Assembly (NCBI RefSeq): GCF_030732845.1
Contig: NZ_JASHKA010000004.1
Span: forward strand, 186,001-250,000
DNA: 64,000 nucleotides
DNA from: Roseibium sp. MMSF_3544
Lineage (GTDB): Bacteria; Pseudomonadota; Alphaproteobacteria; Rhizobiales; Stappiaceae
Direction: 5' to 3'
Shown: positions 35,903 through 44,394 of the stretch, in pieces
Layout: the number at the start of each line of letters is the position of its first letter
How positions within the stretch are numbered: the stretch's first letter is position 1
Translations under genes and position numbers: made by a program
Notes under the pieces: model-generated
Seen by the model: the letters and a program-made list of their open reading frames with translations, nothing else
Databases searched by the model: none
Told to the model about the DNA's origin: nothing

Positions 35903-35963
35903 GGAAGCCTTGCGGCGATTGCGCAGACTCGCGAATGCCTCACCAGCATTTGGAGTTTGGAGA

Positions 35964-37640
35964 ATGTCACATCCAAGGAAGATAAAAGGGACAGGCTACG
36001 CGTTAGCGACCTGCCTTGCGCTGCTGATGGGCAGCGTATCGGCGCCTGCCTTTGCTGAGGGTCCTACCTTGAGCGAGGAGGCCTTCGAGAGTTCCAAACA
36101 GCTCTATTTCGAAAGATGCGCGGGCTGCCATGGCGTCCTGCGCAAGGGCGCTACAGGCAAGAACCTTGAGCCGAAGTGGAAGAAAACCGCTGCGGACGGC
36201 ACCGTCACAGAAGGCGGTACGCTGCAGCTGGGTCAGGAAAGGCTTGAGAAAATCATTTCCTGGGGCACCGAAGGCGGCATGAACAACTTCTCGGACATCA
36301 TGACCGAGCAGGAAATCAAGGACATGTCGACCTACATCATGATGGAGCCGCCAACACCGCCGGAAATGTCCCTGGCGCAGATGGAAGCGACCCGCAAGGT
36401 CTATGTCGAGCCCGAGGATTACCCCACCGAGCCGCTGCATGGCCGGAACTGGGAGAACTTCTTCGTCGTCATCGAGCGTGACGTGGGCAAGGTCGCGGTC
36501 GTGGACGGTGACACCAAGGAAGTGCTGGCGCACATTCCCACCGGTTATGCCGTGCACGTTCTGAAGGCTTCCGAGCACCATGCGATCACAGAGCCTGAGC
36601 ATCCCGGCCGCTTCTGGTACACCATGGGCCGCGACGGCAAGATGACCAAGATCGATCTCTGGCAGAACCCGGAGAACATGCTGGTTGCGGAAGTTAAGAT
36701 CGCCTACGACGCCCGTGACGTGGCCGTCTCCGGCGACGGCAAGTACGTGATCGGTGGTGGTTATTGGCCGCCTCATTTCGCGATTGTCGACGCGGAAACC
36801 ATGGAGCCGAAGAAAGTCGTCTCCACCCGCGGCGTCAACGTCGATGGCGAATATGTGGAAGAAAGCCGTGTGGCAGCCATCTACACAACGCCGAACGAAC
36901 CGACCTGGATCGTCGCGGTCAAGGAACTCGGCCAGCTCTGGCAGGTCGACTATTCCGACCTCGACAACCTGCGCATCGACAAGATCGATTCTGCCAAGTA
37001 CCTGCATGACGGCTTCTTCGATCCGACCGGCCGCTACTTCCAGATCGCCGCGAACGCGTCGAACAAGATGGTTGTGGTCGATACGGAAACGCACAAGCTT
37101 GAAGCGTTGATCGATACTGCCGCCCTGCCGCACCCCGGCCCTGGCGCCAACTGGGTTGACCCGAATTGCGGCCCGGTCGGCGGCACAACCCACCTGGGTG
37201 AAGGTACGGTAACTGTCTGGGGCAATGACCCGGCCGGCCATCCGGACCAGGCCTGGAAAGTCTGCTACGAGGTCGAGACCGACGGTGCTGGTCTCTTCAT
37301 CCGGACACACCCGAATTCGGAGTACGTCTGGGCTGACCAGACCAAGCATCCGGAACCGGATGTCCAGCAGTCCGTTCAGGTGTTCTCGAAGGAAACCGGC
37401 GAGATCGTGGAAACGATCCAGATTACCGAAGAGGAAGGTAACGTCGCTGTCCACATCGAGTTCAACCAGGACGGATCTGAAGTCTGGGTCTCCAAGTGGA
37501 ACCGCTCGACCTCGAAAGAACCGAACGGCGAGATCGTGATCTTCGATTCCAAGACGCTTGAAGAGAAAGCACGGGTCAAGGGCCTCTACGCCCCGACCGG
37601 CAAATTCAACGTCTATAACCGTTCGAACCACGTCACCTGA
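35964..37640 (+). CDS. nirS: cytochrome cd1 nitrite reductase
   Basis: 558-aa periplasmic enzyme reducing nitrite to NO. Signal peptide (about 1-31, cleaved after 'APAFA'), c-type heme domain with C52-A-G-C55-H56, and an eight-bladed d1-heme propeller (about 150-558). 'GYAVHVLKASEHHA' carries an active-site His region. ATG 35964 has GGAG 8 bases upstream; earlier in-frame codons overlap the NNR box region. Followed by a strong terminator, so nirS may be transcribed alone as well as upstream of the cytochrome fusion gene. Confidence 0.98.
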   Translation: MSHPRKIKGTGYALATCLALLMGSVSAPAFAEGPTLSEEAFESSKQLYFERCAGCHGVLRKGATGKNLEPKWKKTAADGTVTEGGTLQLGQERLEKIISWGTEGGMNNFSDIMTEQEIKDMSTYIMMEPPTPPEMSLAQMEATRKVYVEPEDYPTEPLHGRNWENFFVVIERDVGKVAVVDGDTKEVLAHIPTGYAVHVLKASEHHAITEPEHPGRFWYTMGRDGKMTKIDLWQNPENMLVAEVKIAYDARDVAVSGDGKYVIGGGYWPPHFAIVDAETMEPKKVVSTRGVNVDGEYVEESRVAAIYTTPNEPTWIVAVKELGQLWQVDYSDLDNLRIDKIDSAKYLHDGFFDPTGRYFQIAANASNKMVVVDTETHKLEALIDTAALPHPGPGANWVDPNCGPVGGTTHLGEGTVTVWGNDPAGHPDQAWKVCYEVETDGAGLFIRTHPNSEYVWADQTKHPEPDVQQSVQVFSKETGEIVETIQITEEEGNVAVHIEFNQDGSEVWVSKWNRSTSKEPNGEIVIFDSKTLEEKARVKGLYAPTGKFNVYNRSNHVT

Positions 37641-37657
37641 TGTGAGCAAGCAAGACG

Positions 37658-37684
37658 AAGGGCGGGCACGGCGCCCGCCCTTCT
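37658..37684 (+). terminator. terminator after nirS
   Basis: AAGGGCGGGC and GCCCGCCCTT form a perfect 10-bp stem with a 5-nt loop (37658-37682), followed by a pyrimidine-rich CTC stretch. Probably a full or partial terminator that separates nirS from the downstream cytochrome gene. Confidence 0.75.
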
Positions 37685-37817
37685 CAATTGCCCGCGGTGA
37701 AGGGACTGCATCGACTGAAGGTCGCCCGCAACAACGCAAATGCTCCCCGCATCCGCACTGCGATCGCTGACAGCCTGGAAATAAGGGCTGCAGGGACATC
37801 CACTACGGAGCCTGGAC

Positions 37818-39611
37818 ATGACCGAGAGCAACCAAGGTGACAAGAAAAAGCCGATCTGGCGCAGATATCTTCTTTGGGGAATGCCCATCGGAGGTGTCGC
37901 GGTTGCGTTTGCCGGCGGGATCATCTTCTGGGGCGGTTTCAACACCGCAATGGAAGCTACGAATACCAAGCAATTCTGCATCTCCTGTCACGAGATGCGC
38001 GACTACGTCTACGAAGAATACAAAGGCACGATTCACGACGTGAACCGGTCCGGGGTCGGTGCAAGCTGTTCCGACTGCCACGTGCCGAAGGACTGGACCC
38101 ACAAGATCATCCGCAAGGTGCAGGCGACCAAGGAACTCTACGGCAAGGTGATGGGCACCATCAGCACGCCTGAAAAGTTCGAAGCCAAGCGGCTTGCACT
38201 CGCAATGAATGAGTGGGAGCGCATGAAGGCCAACGATTCGCGTGAATGCCGGAACTGCCACGACTTTGAATCGATGATGCCCGAGTTCCAGAAACCGCGT
38301 GCGCGCCAGCAGCACCTGAACGCCATGTCGAACGGTCAGACCTGTATCGACTGCCACAAGGGTATTGCCCACTCGGATCTGCGCGACCGCGCCGAAGAGG
38401 AATATCTGGAAGAACTCGAAGCACCGCATCCCGGTTTCATTCGGGAAATTCCGCAGGAATATATGGCAAGCCTTGCCCGCGTCGAAGCCAAGGAAGCTGA
38501 AGAAGCGGCTGCGGCAAAGGGCGCTCAGAAAGCTCAGCAGGAAGCTGTGCAGTCCCAAATCGCGGCAGCTGTCGAAGCTGCTGTGGCGGAAGAACGGGCC
38601 AAGGCGGAAGGCGCTGCGGCAAGTGAGAGCGCAAATTCTGAAGGTGGCAGTGTCGCGCCGAATGTCGACTGGTCAACGGTCGCAGCAACGGACCTAACCC
38701 TCTTCTATCCCGGGCAGGCCTCTTTCGAATGGGTACAGAACGGCAAGACCCATGGCGGCGCACGTCCGCTCACCAAGGGAGGTGACGCCTGCACGACCTG
38801 TCACGAAAAGGAAGTGGAGGCGATCGGAACAAAAATCGTCGCCGGCGGCGAGATCGAGCCGACACCGATCCCGGGCAAGCGCGGCACGATTGCTGCAACG
38901 ATCCAGGCCGCTCATGACGACGAGACCCTTTACGTGCGCATGCAATGGCCGGATGCCGGACATAACCCTGCCCCGTTTGTCGACGGCGGCAAGATGGATC
39001 CGGATAACCAGATCAAGGTCGCCATGATGATTGCCGGTACAGGCATCGAAATGGGTGAAACCACCGGGTGCTGGGCCTCTTGTCACGCGGACAACACCTA
39101 CATGCCGTTTGATCCGGGCGCCGAGGCGATCGCTGCAAATGCCGACGTTGCGGCACAGCTCGAGGCCAAGGACACGATCACCAAATACCTGACCGAAAGC
39201 CGGACCAAGGTCGAAGTCAAGGGACGTCGCGGCAAGGCCCAGGGTGGCTGGGACAAGCTGAAGCCAGCCGAGGAAATCGACCAGCTTCTGGCCGACGGCA
39301 CCTTCCTGGATCTGCTCCGGGTCTATGCGGACGGTTCGTCAACCAATGGCTACCTCCTGGAACGCAGGGTCGCGAATGACGGCGACATCTCGGCCGAAGC
39401 CAGCCTGTCAGGCGGGGTATGGACAGTTGTGTTCTCGCGTCCGCTTAACTCCGGCGCACCTGGTGACATTCCGTTGGAGCCGGGCAAGACCTACACAGTC
39501 GGGTTCGCGATCCACGACGACTTCGCAGCGGCACGGTTCCACCACGTGACGTTCGACACCAGTCTCGCGCTCGACGATGACACGGCCCAGATCAACGTGA
39601 CCAAACAGTAG
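37818..39611 (+). CDS. NapC/NirT tetraheme cytochrome fused to ethylbenzene-dehydrogenase-like heme domain
   Basis: 597 aa. Residues 1-200 are a NapC/NirT quinol-oxidising cytochrome: TM helix about 19-40 and four CxxCH motifs (C54, C84, C144, C176). An Ala/Glu/Lys-rich helical linker (about 215-275) leads to a C-terminal periplasmic domain with C325-TT-CH and C418-WAS-CH (a rare CxxxCH spacing), followed by a beta-rich fold like the heme-binding gamma subunit of ethylbenzene/DMSO dehydrogenases ('HDDETLYVRMQWPDAGHN' in part). It probably carries electrons from quinol to nirS without the bc1 complex. GGAG 7 bases before ATG 37818. The domain family of the C-terminus is inferred by eye. Confidence 0.85.
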   Translation: MTESNQGDKKKPIWRRYLLWGMPIGGVAVAFAGGIIFWGGFNTAMEATNTKQFCISCHEMRDYVYEEYKGTIHDVNRSGVGASCSDCHVPKDWTHKIIRKVQATKELYGKVMGTISTPEKFEAKRLALAMNEWERMKANDSRECRNCHDFESMMPEFQKPRARQQHLNAMSNGQTCIDCHKGIAHSDLRDRAEEEYLEELEAPHPGFIREIPQEYMASLARVEAKEAEEAAAAKGAQKAQQEAVQSQIAAAVEAAVAEERAKAEGAAASESANSEGGSVAPNVDWSTVAATDLTLFYPGQASFEWVQNGKTHGGARPLTKGGDACTTCHEKEVEAIGTKIVAGGEIEPTPIPGKRGTIAATIQAAHDDETLYVRMQWPDAGHNPAPFVDGGKMDPDNQIKVAMMIAGTGIEMGETTGCWASCHADNTYMPFDPGAEAIAANADVAAQLEAKDTITKYLTESRTKVEVKGRRGKAQGGWDKLKPAEEIDQLLADGTFLDLLRVYADGSSTNGYLLERRVANDGDISAEASLSGGVWTVVFSRPLNSGAPGDIPLEPGKTYTVGFAIHDDFAAARFHHVTFDTSLALDDDTAQINVTKQ

Positions 39612-39616
39612 CCAGT

Positions 39617-39642
39617 AGCGCGGCCGGAAGACCGGTCGCGCT
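39617..39642 (+). other. intercistronic stem-loop
   Basis: AGCGCGGCCGG (39617-39627) and CCGGTCGCGCT (39632-39642) pair over 11 positions with one wobble around AAGA. CTTC follows, no U-run. Lies between the multiheme cytochrome and cupredoxin genes. Confidence 0.6.
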
Positions 39643-39666
39643 CTTCATGAACGAGGGAGAAATCGC

Positions 39667-40089
39667 ATGTCGCTGAACAGGTTCCGTTTTCCCGCTGTTT
39701 TGCTTTCACTAATGATCGCCATTCCTGCTGTCGCAGCCGACGAAGACACCGCCGCAGTCTGCGCCGAAGCGGAAGAACGCTATGTCGACATGTTCGGCCA
39801 CCCGTCTTCGCAAGAAGAAGGCGTAACAGTCGTCACCATGTACAAGTACAAATTCTGCCCGGAAGACCTCAGCGTACCTGTTGGCACGACCGTGCGCTGG
39901 GTGAATGTCGACAAGCGAACCAGCCACAGCGTGATCCTCAAGGATGAAGGTGTGCCCGAGTCGGACCGGCTCTTTCCCGAAGAAGCTTTCGAGTTCACCT
40001 TCCTGACCGCCGGCGACCCGCAGACATACCTGTGCGGACCCCACTGGGAAACGCAGGAGATGATCGGCACAGTGACCGTAACACCATGA
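39667..40089 (+). CDS. periplasmic type 1 copper protein (plastocyanin/azurin family)
   Basis: 140 aa: signal peptide (about 1-24, 'AIPAVAA' cleavage) and one cupredoxin domain. Type 1 copper ligands are visible as His87 ('SHSV') and the C-terminal loop C123-GP-H126-WETQE-M132. Two additional Cys (C32, C64) may form a disulfide. Probably an electron donor to NirS, NosZ or NorC alongside c-type cytochromes. It sits between the NirT fusion gene and the nirE promoter, followed by a separate NNR box. Confidence 0.9.
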   Translation: MSLNRFRFPAVLLSLMIAIPAVAADEDTAAVCAEAEERYVDMFGHPSSQEEGVTVVTMYKYKFCPEDLSVPVGTTVRWVNVDKRTSHSVILKDEGVPESDRLFPEEAFEFTFLTAGDPQTYLCGPHWETQEMIGTVTVTP

Positions 40090-40129
40090 TTTATCTCAAT
40101 TAAATTCTGATCAAAAAGAACCGGGACCC

Positions 40130-40143
40130 TTGACAATAATCAA
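40130..40143 (+). promoter_or_regulatory. NNR/FNR box for the heme d1 operon
   Basis: TTGAC-AATA-ATCAA, flanked by C and G to give the 16-bp palindrome-like CTTGACAATAATCAAG. The mixed TTGAC/ATCAA halves fit both NNR and FNR. Centred 69 bp upstream of the nirE ATG, so the heme d1 genes have their own promoter. Confidence 0.75.
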
Positions 40144-40205
40144 GCAGACCCGGCGCGAAATGAGTGACCATAAGCCATCGAGTTTTCAGGAGAGCGAGGT
40201 CTTTC

Positions 40206-41003
40206 ATGACTGGCAAAGTCTTTCTCATCGGAGCCGGCCCAGGCGATCCTGAATTGCTGACCCTCAAGTCGGTACGCATGTTGCAGGACGCAGACGTGGT
40301 CGTCTACGACCGGCTGGTTTCCGCTGAAATCCTGGCCCTGGCCCCGGCTGGTGCGCAGCTGGTTTCAGTCGGCAAGTCCCCCGAAAATCATCCGGTGCCC
40401 CAGGAACGGATCAACGAAATTCTGTGCGAATTCGCGCAGCAAGGTCTGACCGTGGCGCGCCTCAAGGGCGGCGATCCGCTGATCTTTGGCCGCGGCTCGG
40501 AAGAAGCCGCATATCTGCAGGCAAACGGTGTGTGCGTTGACTACGCTCCCGGCATCACCGCAGCACAAGGTGCGGCCTGCGTGAGCGGTGTTCCCCTCAC
40601 CCATCGGGGTCTGGCGACAGGCGTACGCTATGTCACCGGTCACCGGCAAGCCAATGGATCTTTGGACCTGGACTGGAGCAGTCTCGCCTGTGCTGACACC
40701 ACGCTCGTTGTCTACATGGGCGTTGCTAATATCGGTCAGATCGCGATGCGCCTTGTCGCTGAAGGCTTGAGCGACAAAACCCCGGTCATGGCGGTCGCTC
40801 AGGCGACCACACCGCGCGAAAGCAAATTGTTTTCAAGGCTCGGCAGGATTGCAATTGATGTGCGCGAGGCCGGTCTCAAGGCACCCGTGCTCTTTGTGAT
40901 CGGCAAGGTGGTCACGCTCAGCACCGAGTGGCCAATTTACGATGCAGACCTGATGACCGCCCCTGCCGAAGCGCTCACGGTCGGGCAGCAGGCTCATGCT
41001 TAG
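40206..41003 (+). CDS. nirE: uroporphyrinogen-III C-methyltransferase for heme d1
   Basis: 265-aa SAM-dependent SUMT making precorrin-2, the first committed step towards heme d1. 'VFLIGAGPGDPELLTLKSVR', 'VVVYDRLVS', 'RLKGGDPLIFGRGSEEA' (in part) and 'GVPLTHRG' are the family motifs. ATG 40206 has an upstream GAGG; an in-frame ATG at 40164 lacks an RBS and is close to the NNR box. First gene of the nirE-C-F-DL-G-H-J-N operon; its 3' end overlaps nirC by 8 bp. Confidence 0.95.
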   Translation: MTGKVFLIGAGPGDPELLTLKSVRMLQDADVVVYDRLVSAEILALAPAGAQLVSVGKSPENHPVPQERINEILCEFAQQGLTVARLKGGDPLIFGRGSEEAAYLQANGVCVDYAPGITAAQGAACVSGVPLTHRGLATGVRYVTGHRQANGSLDLDWSSLACADTTLVVYMGVANIGQIAMRLVAEGLSDKTPVMAVAQATTPRESKLFSRLGRIAIDVREAGLKAPVLFVIGKVVTLSTEWPIYDADLMTAPAEALTVGQQAHA

Positions 41004-41301
41004 GCTGCTCGCAATCGGCATCTTGTGCTGCACGCCGGCATTGGCGGAAGAGACCAGCCCGGCTGCAGAGCTGATCAATCTTGTCCATCAGGACTGCGGC
41101 TCGTGCCACGGCCTCACCCTCAAGGGCGGCCTTGGACCGGATATCAGGCCTGGGTCCTTGTCCCACTATGACATCGAAACCCTATCCACCGTCGTGTTGG
41201 ACGGCATCCCGGAAACCGCCATGCCGCCCTGGCGGCCGCTGATGAGCGAAGCCGATGCAGAGAAGATCGCCGAATATCTGTTGCAGGGAGAACTGAAATG
41301 A
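40996..41301 (+). CDS. nirC: periplasmic cytochrome c NirC
   Basis: 101-aa monoheme cytochrome c with a short signal peptide (about 1-18) and heme motif C34-GS-CH; axial Met likely in 'ETAMPPW'. NirC acts in the last step of heme d1 maturation or as an electron carrier for NirS. Overlaps nirE and nirF (ATGA). Confidence 0.9.
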   Translation: MLRLLAIGILCCTPALAEETSPAAELINLVHQDCGSCHGLTLKGGLGPDIRPGSLSHYDIETLSTVVLDGIPETAMPPWRPLMSEADAEKIAEYLLQGELK

Positions 41302-42461
41302 AGGCTTTCAAAAGCGCCTTTCTTGCAATCGCGATGGCCGGAGCCGCTCTGACCGGACCTCTGCAAGCTGAAACAATCGTCGCCACCGGTGACCTTGGCC
41401 TGGTGGTGGAGCGCGCGAGCGGGTCTCTTCTCCTCGTCGACCAGTCTGAACGCGCTGCCATCACCAGGATCGAGGGTCTCGGGGATCTTTCCCACGCGAG
41501 CCTCGTGTATTCGCCTGACCAGAGGTTTGCCTACGTCTTTGGCCGCGACGGTGGCCTCACAAAGGTCGACATCACGACGCAACAAATCGTCAACCGCGTC
41601 GTACAATCCGGCAACGCCATCGGCGGAGCGATCTCGGATGACGGGGCCCTGGTCGCGGTTTCAAACTACGAGCCGGGCGGCGTCCGCATCTTCGATGCCG
41701 ATACGCTGGATCTGGTTGCCGATATTCCGACCGGCTCGAAAACGATCGGGCTTGTGGATGCACCCGGGCGGAAGTTCGTGTTCACGCTTTGGGATGATGG
41801 TGAAACCTGGATCGCGGATCTGGCGTCCGGGGAAGCGAAGGTCACCAAGATCATGGATATCGGCGTCAACCCCTACGACGCGCTGATCACCGGAGACGGC
41901 CGCCTCTACATCACCGGTCTGTTTGGCGAGGATGGGCTGACGGCGATCGATCTGTGGGATCCTGAGCCGAAACCGATCCGGGTGCTGCCGGAATACGGCC
42001 GCGGCCAGGAAGACATGCCGGTTTACAAGATGCCGCATCTGGAAGGCTGGGCGCGTGCCGGGCAGGAATTCGTGCTTCCGGCCGTCGGACATCATCAAGT
42101 GCTCTGGATCGACGCCAATGACCTGTCAGAGACCGGACGAACCGACACTTACGGGCAACCTGTCTTTGCCATGTCCCGACCTGACGGCAGACAGGTCTGG
42201 GTAAATTTCGCCCACCCGCTCAACGACACCATTCAGGTGATCGATACGGTTTCCAAGGAGATCGTCCACGAGTTCAAGCCGGGCAAGGCTGTGCTGCATA
42301 TGGAATTCACGCCGCGTGGTCACGAGGTCTGGGTGTCCGTGCGCGACGCAGGAAAAGTCATGATCTACGACACCAGAACGTTCGAAAAGCGCGGAGAAAT
42401 CGACGCGGAAAGCCCGTCGGGGATCTTCTTTACGTCGCGGGCACACAGAACGGGACTTTGA
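41298..42461 (+). CDS. nirF: heme d1 biosynthesis protein NirF
   Basis: 387-aa periplasmic d1-type beta-propeller protein acting on a late heme d1 intermediate. Signal peptide about 1-26; there is no lipobox Cys, so it is soluble as in paracocci rather than a lipoprotein. 'VLPEYGRGQEDMPVYKMPHLEGWA' (in part) and 'LPAVGHHQVLWIDA' are family landmarks. Starts within the nirC stop. Confidence 0.94.
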   Translation: MKAFKSAFLAIAMAGAALTGPLQAETIVATGDLGLVVERASGSLLLVDQSERAAITRIEGLGDLSHASLVYSPDQRFAYVFGRDGGLTKVDITTQQIVNRVVQSGNAIGGAISDDGALVAVSNYEPGGVRIFDADTLDLVADIPTGSKTIGLVDAPGRKFVFTLWDDGETWIADLASGEAKVTKIMDIGVNPYDALITGDGRLYITGLFGEDGLTAIDLWDPEPKPIRVLPEYGRGQEDMPVYKMPHLEGWARAGQEFVLPAVGHHQVLWIDANDLSETGRTDTYGQPVFAMSRPDGRQVWVNFAHPLNDTIQVIDTVSKEIVHEFKPGKAVLHMEFTPRGHEVWVSVRDAGKVMIYDTRTFEKRGEIDAESPSGIFFTSRAHRTGL

Positions 42462-42464
42462 GCC

Positions 42465-43454
42465 ATGAAACGGATCGGCGACCCACTTGATCTGAAGCTG
42501 CTGGACGATTGGCAACGTGACCTACCCATTGAACCTCGCCCTTTCGCCCGGATTGGCCGGGACCTGGGCTGTGGTGAACCGGAGGTCATCAGAAGGCTCG
42601 AGATCCTGAGAGCGTCCGGCCGTGTCACACGGGTCGGGGCAACATGCGCGCCCAACACCGTTTCGGCGAGCACGCTTGCCGCCCTCGCCGTCCCCGTTGA
42701 AGCGCTCGAAAACGTCGCGGAAATTGTCGGCGATCAGCCCGGTGTCAATCATTCCTACGAACGAGAAAACCACTGGAACCTCTGGTTTGTCGCAACCGGT
42801 CCCGACAGGGCCCATGTCGACGGAGTTCTGAAGGATATCGAGATGCAGACCGGGCTGCGTGTTCTCGACCTTCGCCTTGTCAGACCGTTCAATGTCGATC
42901 TCGGATTCAGACTGAACGGAGAGATGGACCGGCCAATCGCGCCCCGGCCGGTTCGGAAGGAGCACCTGCAGGAGGGTGACAACGATCTCCTGCAGGCGCT
43001 CACTACCGGTATGGCGTTGACCGAGAGGCCTTACCTTAAGATCGCCGAAACGCTGGACCGGAGCGAAAACGACGTTCTTGAACGGATCTCGATACTCCAA
43101 GAGGCAGGGATCATCTCCCGCCTCGGTGTGATTGTCCGTCACCGCGCCCTCGGGTGGCGCTCCAACGCCATGGTGGTCTGGGACATAACATCGGAGCGCA
43201 TCGACCAGGCCGGTCCCGCGCTCGCGGCACATCGCGGCGTTACCCTTTGCTACGAGCGGCGCCCGGTTGAAGGGGCCTGGCCCTATCGCCTCTACTGCAT
43301 GATCCATGCGCAAAGCCGGCAGCAGGCGCTTGAGACACTGACGGAAGCATCCCAACTGCCCGAGCTGGCAGACGTTCCTTATCGCATTCTCTTTTCGAGC
43401 CGCTGTTTCAAGCAGACCGGGGCGATGATTGCACGACAAGGAGCTGCTGCATGA
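42465..43454 (+). CDS. nirDL: fused siroheme decarboxylase NirDL
   Basis: 329 aa with two tandem AsnC/Lrp-like modules (about 1-160 and 170-325), corresponding to NirD and NirL fused, as in Paracoccus-type clusters. With NirG and NirH it decarboxylates siroheme to 12,18-didecarboxysiroheme. Repeated motifs: 'GRVTRVGATCAPNT' with 'SYERENHWNLWFV', and 'GIISRLGVIVRHRA' with 'CYERRPVEGAWPYRLY'. Ends overlapping nirG (ATGA). Confidence 0.92.
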   Translation: MKRIGDPLDLKLLDDWQRDLPIEPRPFARIGRDLGCGEPEVIRRLEILRASGRVTRVGATCAPNTVSASTLAALAVPVEALENVAEIVGDQPGVNHSYERENHWNLWFVATGPDRAHVDGVLKDIEMQTGLRVLDLRLVRPFNVDLGFRLNGEMDRPIAPRPVRKEHLQEGDNDLLQALTTGMALTERPYLKIAETLDRSENDVLERISILQEAGIISRLGVIVRHRALGWRSNAMVVWDITSERIDQAGPALAAHRGVTLCYERRPVEGAWPYRLYCMIHAQSRQQALETLTEASQLPELADVPYRILFSSRCFKQTGAMIARQGAAA

Positions 43455-43906
43455 CGGAGACGCTTTCTGACCTTGACCGCCGTTTGATCAATCGCCTTCA
43501 GGACGACCTGCCGCTGGTCCCGCATCCTTTCGCCACCCTGGGCGAGGAACTCGGCTTGTCCGAACAGGATGTCGTTGACCGGGTCAGGCAGCTTCGGGAC
43601 GACGGCCTGCTGACGCGCTTTGGCCCCTTTTTCGACGCCGAGGCCCTGGGTGGTGCCTTTTGCCTGTGTGCCATGTCGGTGCCCAAGGACCGCTTCGAGG
43701 ATGTCTTAACCAAAGTCAATGCTCACGCGGAGGTCGCGCATAACTATGAACGGGACCACAAGCTGAACATGTGGTTCGTGCTGGCGACTGAGAGCCGCGG
43801 CGACATCATGAGGACAGCCAAGGAAATCGAGCACGATACGGGACTGGAAGTTCTTCTCTTTCCCAAAAAGCGCGAGTTTTTCGTTGGCTTTCGGGTGAAC
43901 GCATGA
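43451..43906 (+). CDS. nirG: siroheme decarboxylase subunit NirG
   Basis: 151-aa single AsnC-like decarboxylase module. HTH-like N-terminus 'LDRRLINRLQDDLPLVPHPFATLGEELG' (in part), then 'NYERDHKLNMWFVLA' with the conserved His-rich active-site region. Overlaps nirDL and nirH by 4 bp at either end. It contains an internal NNR-like 14-mer at 43706 that is probably fortuitous. Confidence 0.92.
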   Translation: MTETLSDLDRRLINRLQDDLPLVPHPFATLGEELGLSEQDVVDRVRQLRDDGLLTRFGPFFDAEALGGAFCLCAMSVPKDRFEDVLTKVNAHAEVAHNYERDHKLNMWFVLATESRGDIMRTAKEIEHDTGLEVLLFPKKREFFVGFRVNA

Positions 43907-44391
43907 CACTGGACCCAAAAGACAGGGCAATCATCGAAGCCACGCAGGCCGGGCTGCCGCTTGTGCCGCAGCCGTTTGCGGTGGTCGCCGAAACGCTCGG
44001 CATTGGCGAAGCCGAACTGCTGGAACGCCTCGACACGCTTAAACAGCAAGGCGTCATTCGCCGCATCGGTGCAGCGCCAAATCACTATCGCCTTGGCATG
44101 ACTGCAAACGGCATGTCGGTTTGGGACGTTGACGACACCCTCGTCGACGATCTTGGAGATCAGATCGGTGCCCTGCCCTTTGTGACCCATTGCTACCGTC
44201 GTCCGCGGGCACTTCCGGTGTGGCGCTACAATCTCTTTGCCATGGTCCACGGCGCAAGTCGTGAGGAAGTCCTCGCCAAAAGAGACCGTGTCGCGGACCT
44301 GCTCGGTAACGCCTGCCAGGCGAGCGACATTCTTTTCTCGACCCGCATCCTGAAGAAAACAGGCATGCGGCTGCGCGGCAAGAAAGGTTGA
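43903..44391 (+). CDS. nirH: siroheme decarboxylase subunit NirH
   Basis: 162-aa partner of NirG/NirDL. 'IIEATQAGLPLVPQPFAVVAE' and 'IRRIGAAPNHYRLGMTANGMSVWDV' (in parts) are the family landmarks, and the C-terminal 'CYRRPRALPVWRYNLFAMVHG' carries the active-site region. Stop lies 3 bases before nirJ. Confidence 0.92.
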   Translation: MTLDPKDRAIIEATQAGLPLVPQPFAVVAETLGIGEAELLERLDTLKQQGVIRRIGAAPNHYRLGMTANGMSVWDVDDTLVDDLGDQIGALPFVTHCYRRPRALPVWRYNLFAMVHGASREEVLAKRDRVADLLGNACQASDILFSTRILKKTGMRLRGKKG

Positions 44392-44394
44392 ACC

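Noticed and set aside
36003..37799. 598-codon minus-strand frame opposite nirS
   Set aside because: nirS on the plus strand is unambiguous; the antisense frame results from codon bias (few reverse-strand stops).
43706..43719. TTAAC-CAAA-GTCAA inside nirG, identical to the norC box
   Set aside because: It lies in coding sequence ('VLTKVNAH') far from any start that would need it; nirH is translationally coupled to nirG. Probably chance, though identity to the norC box is curious.
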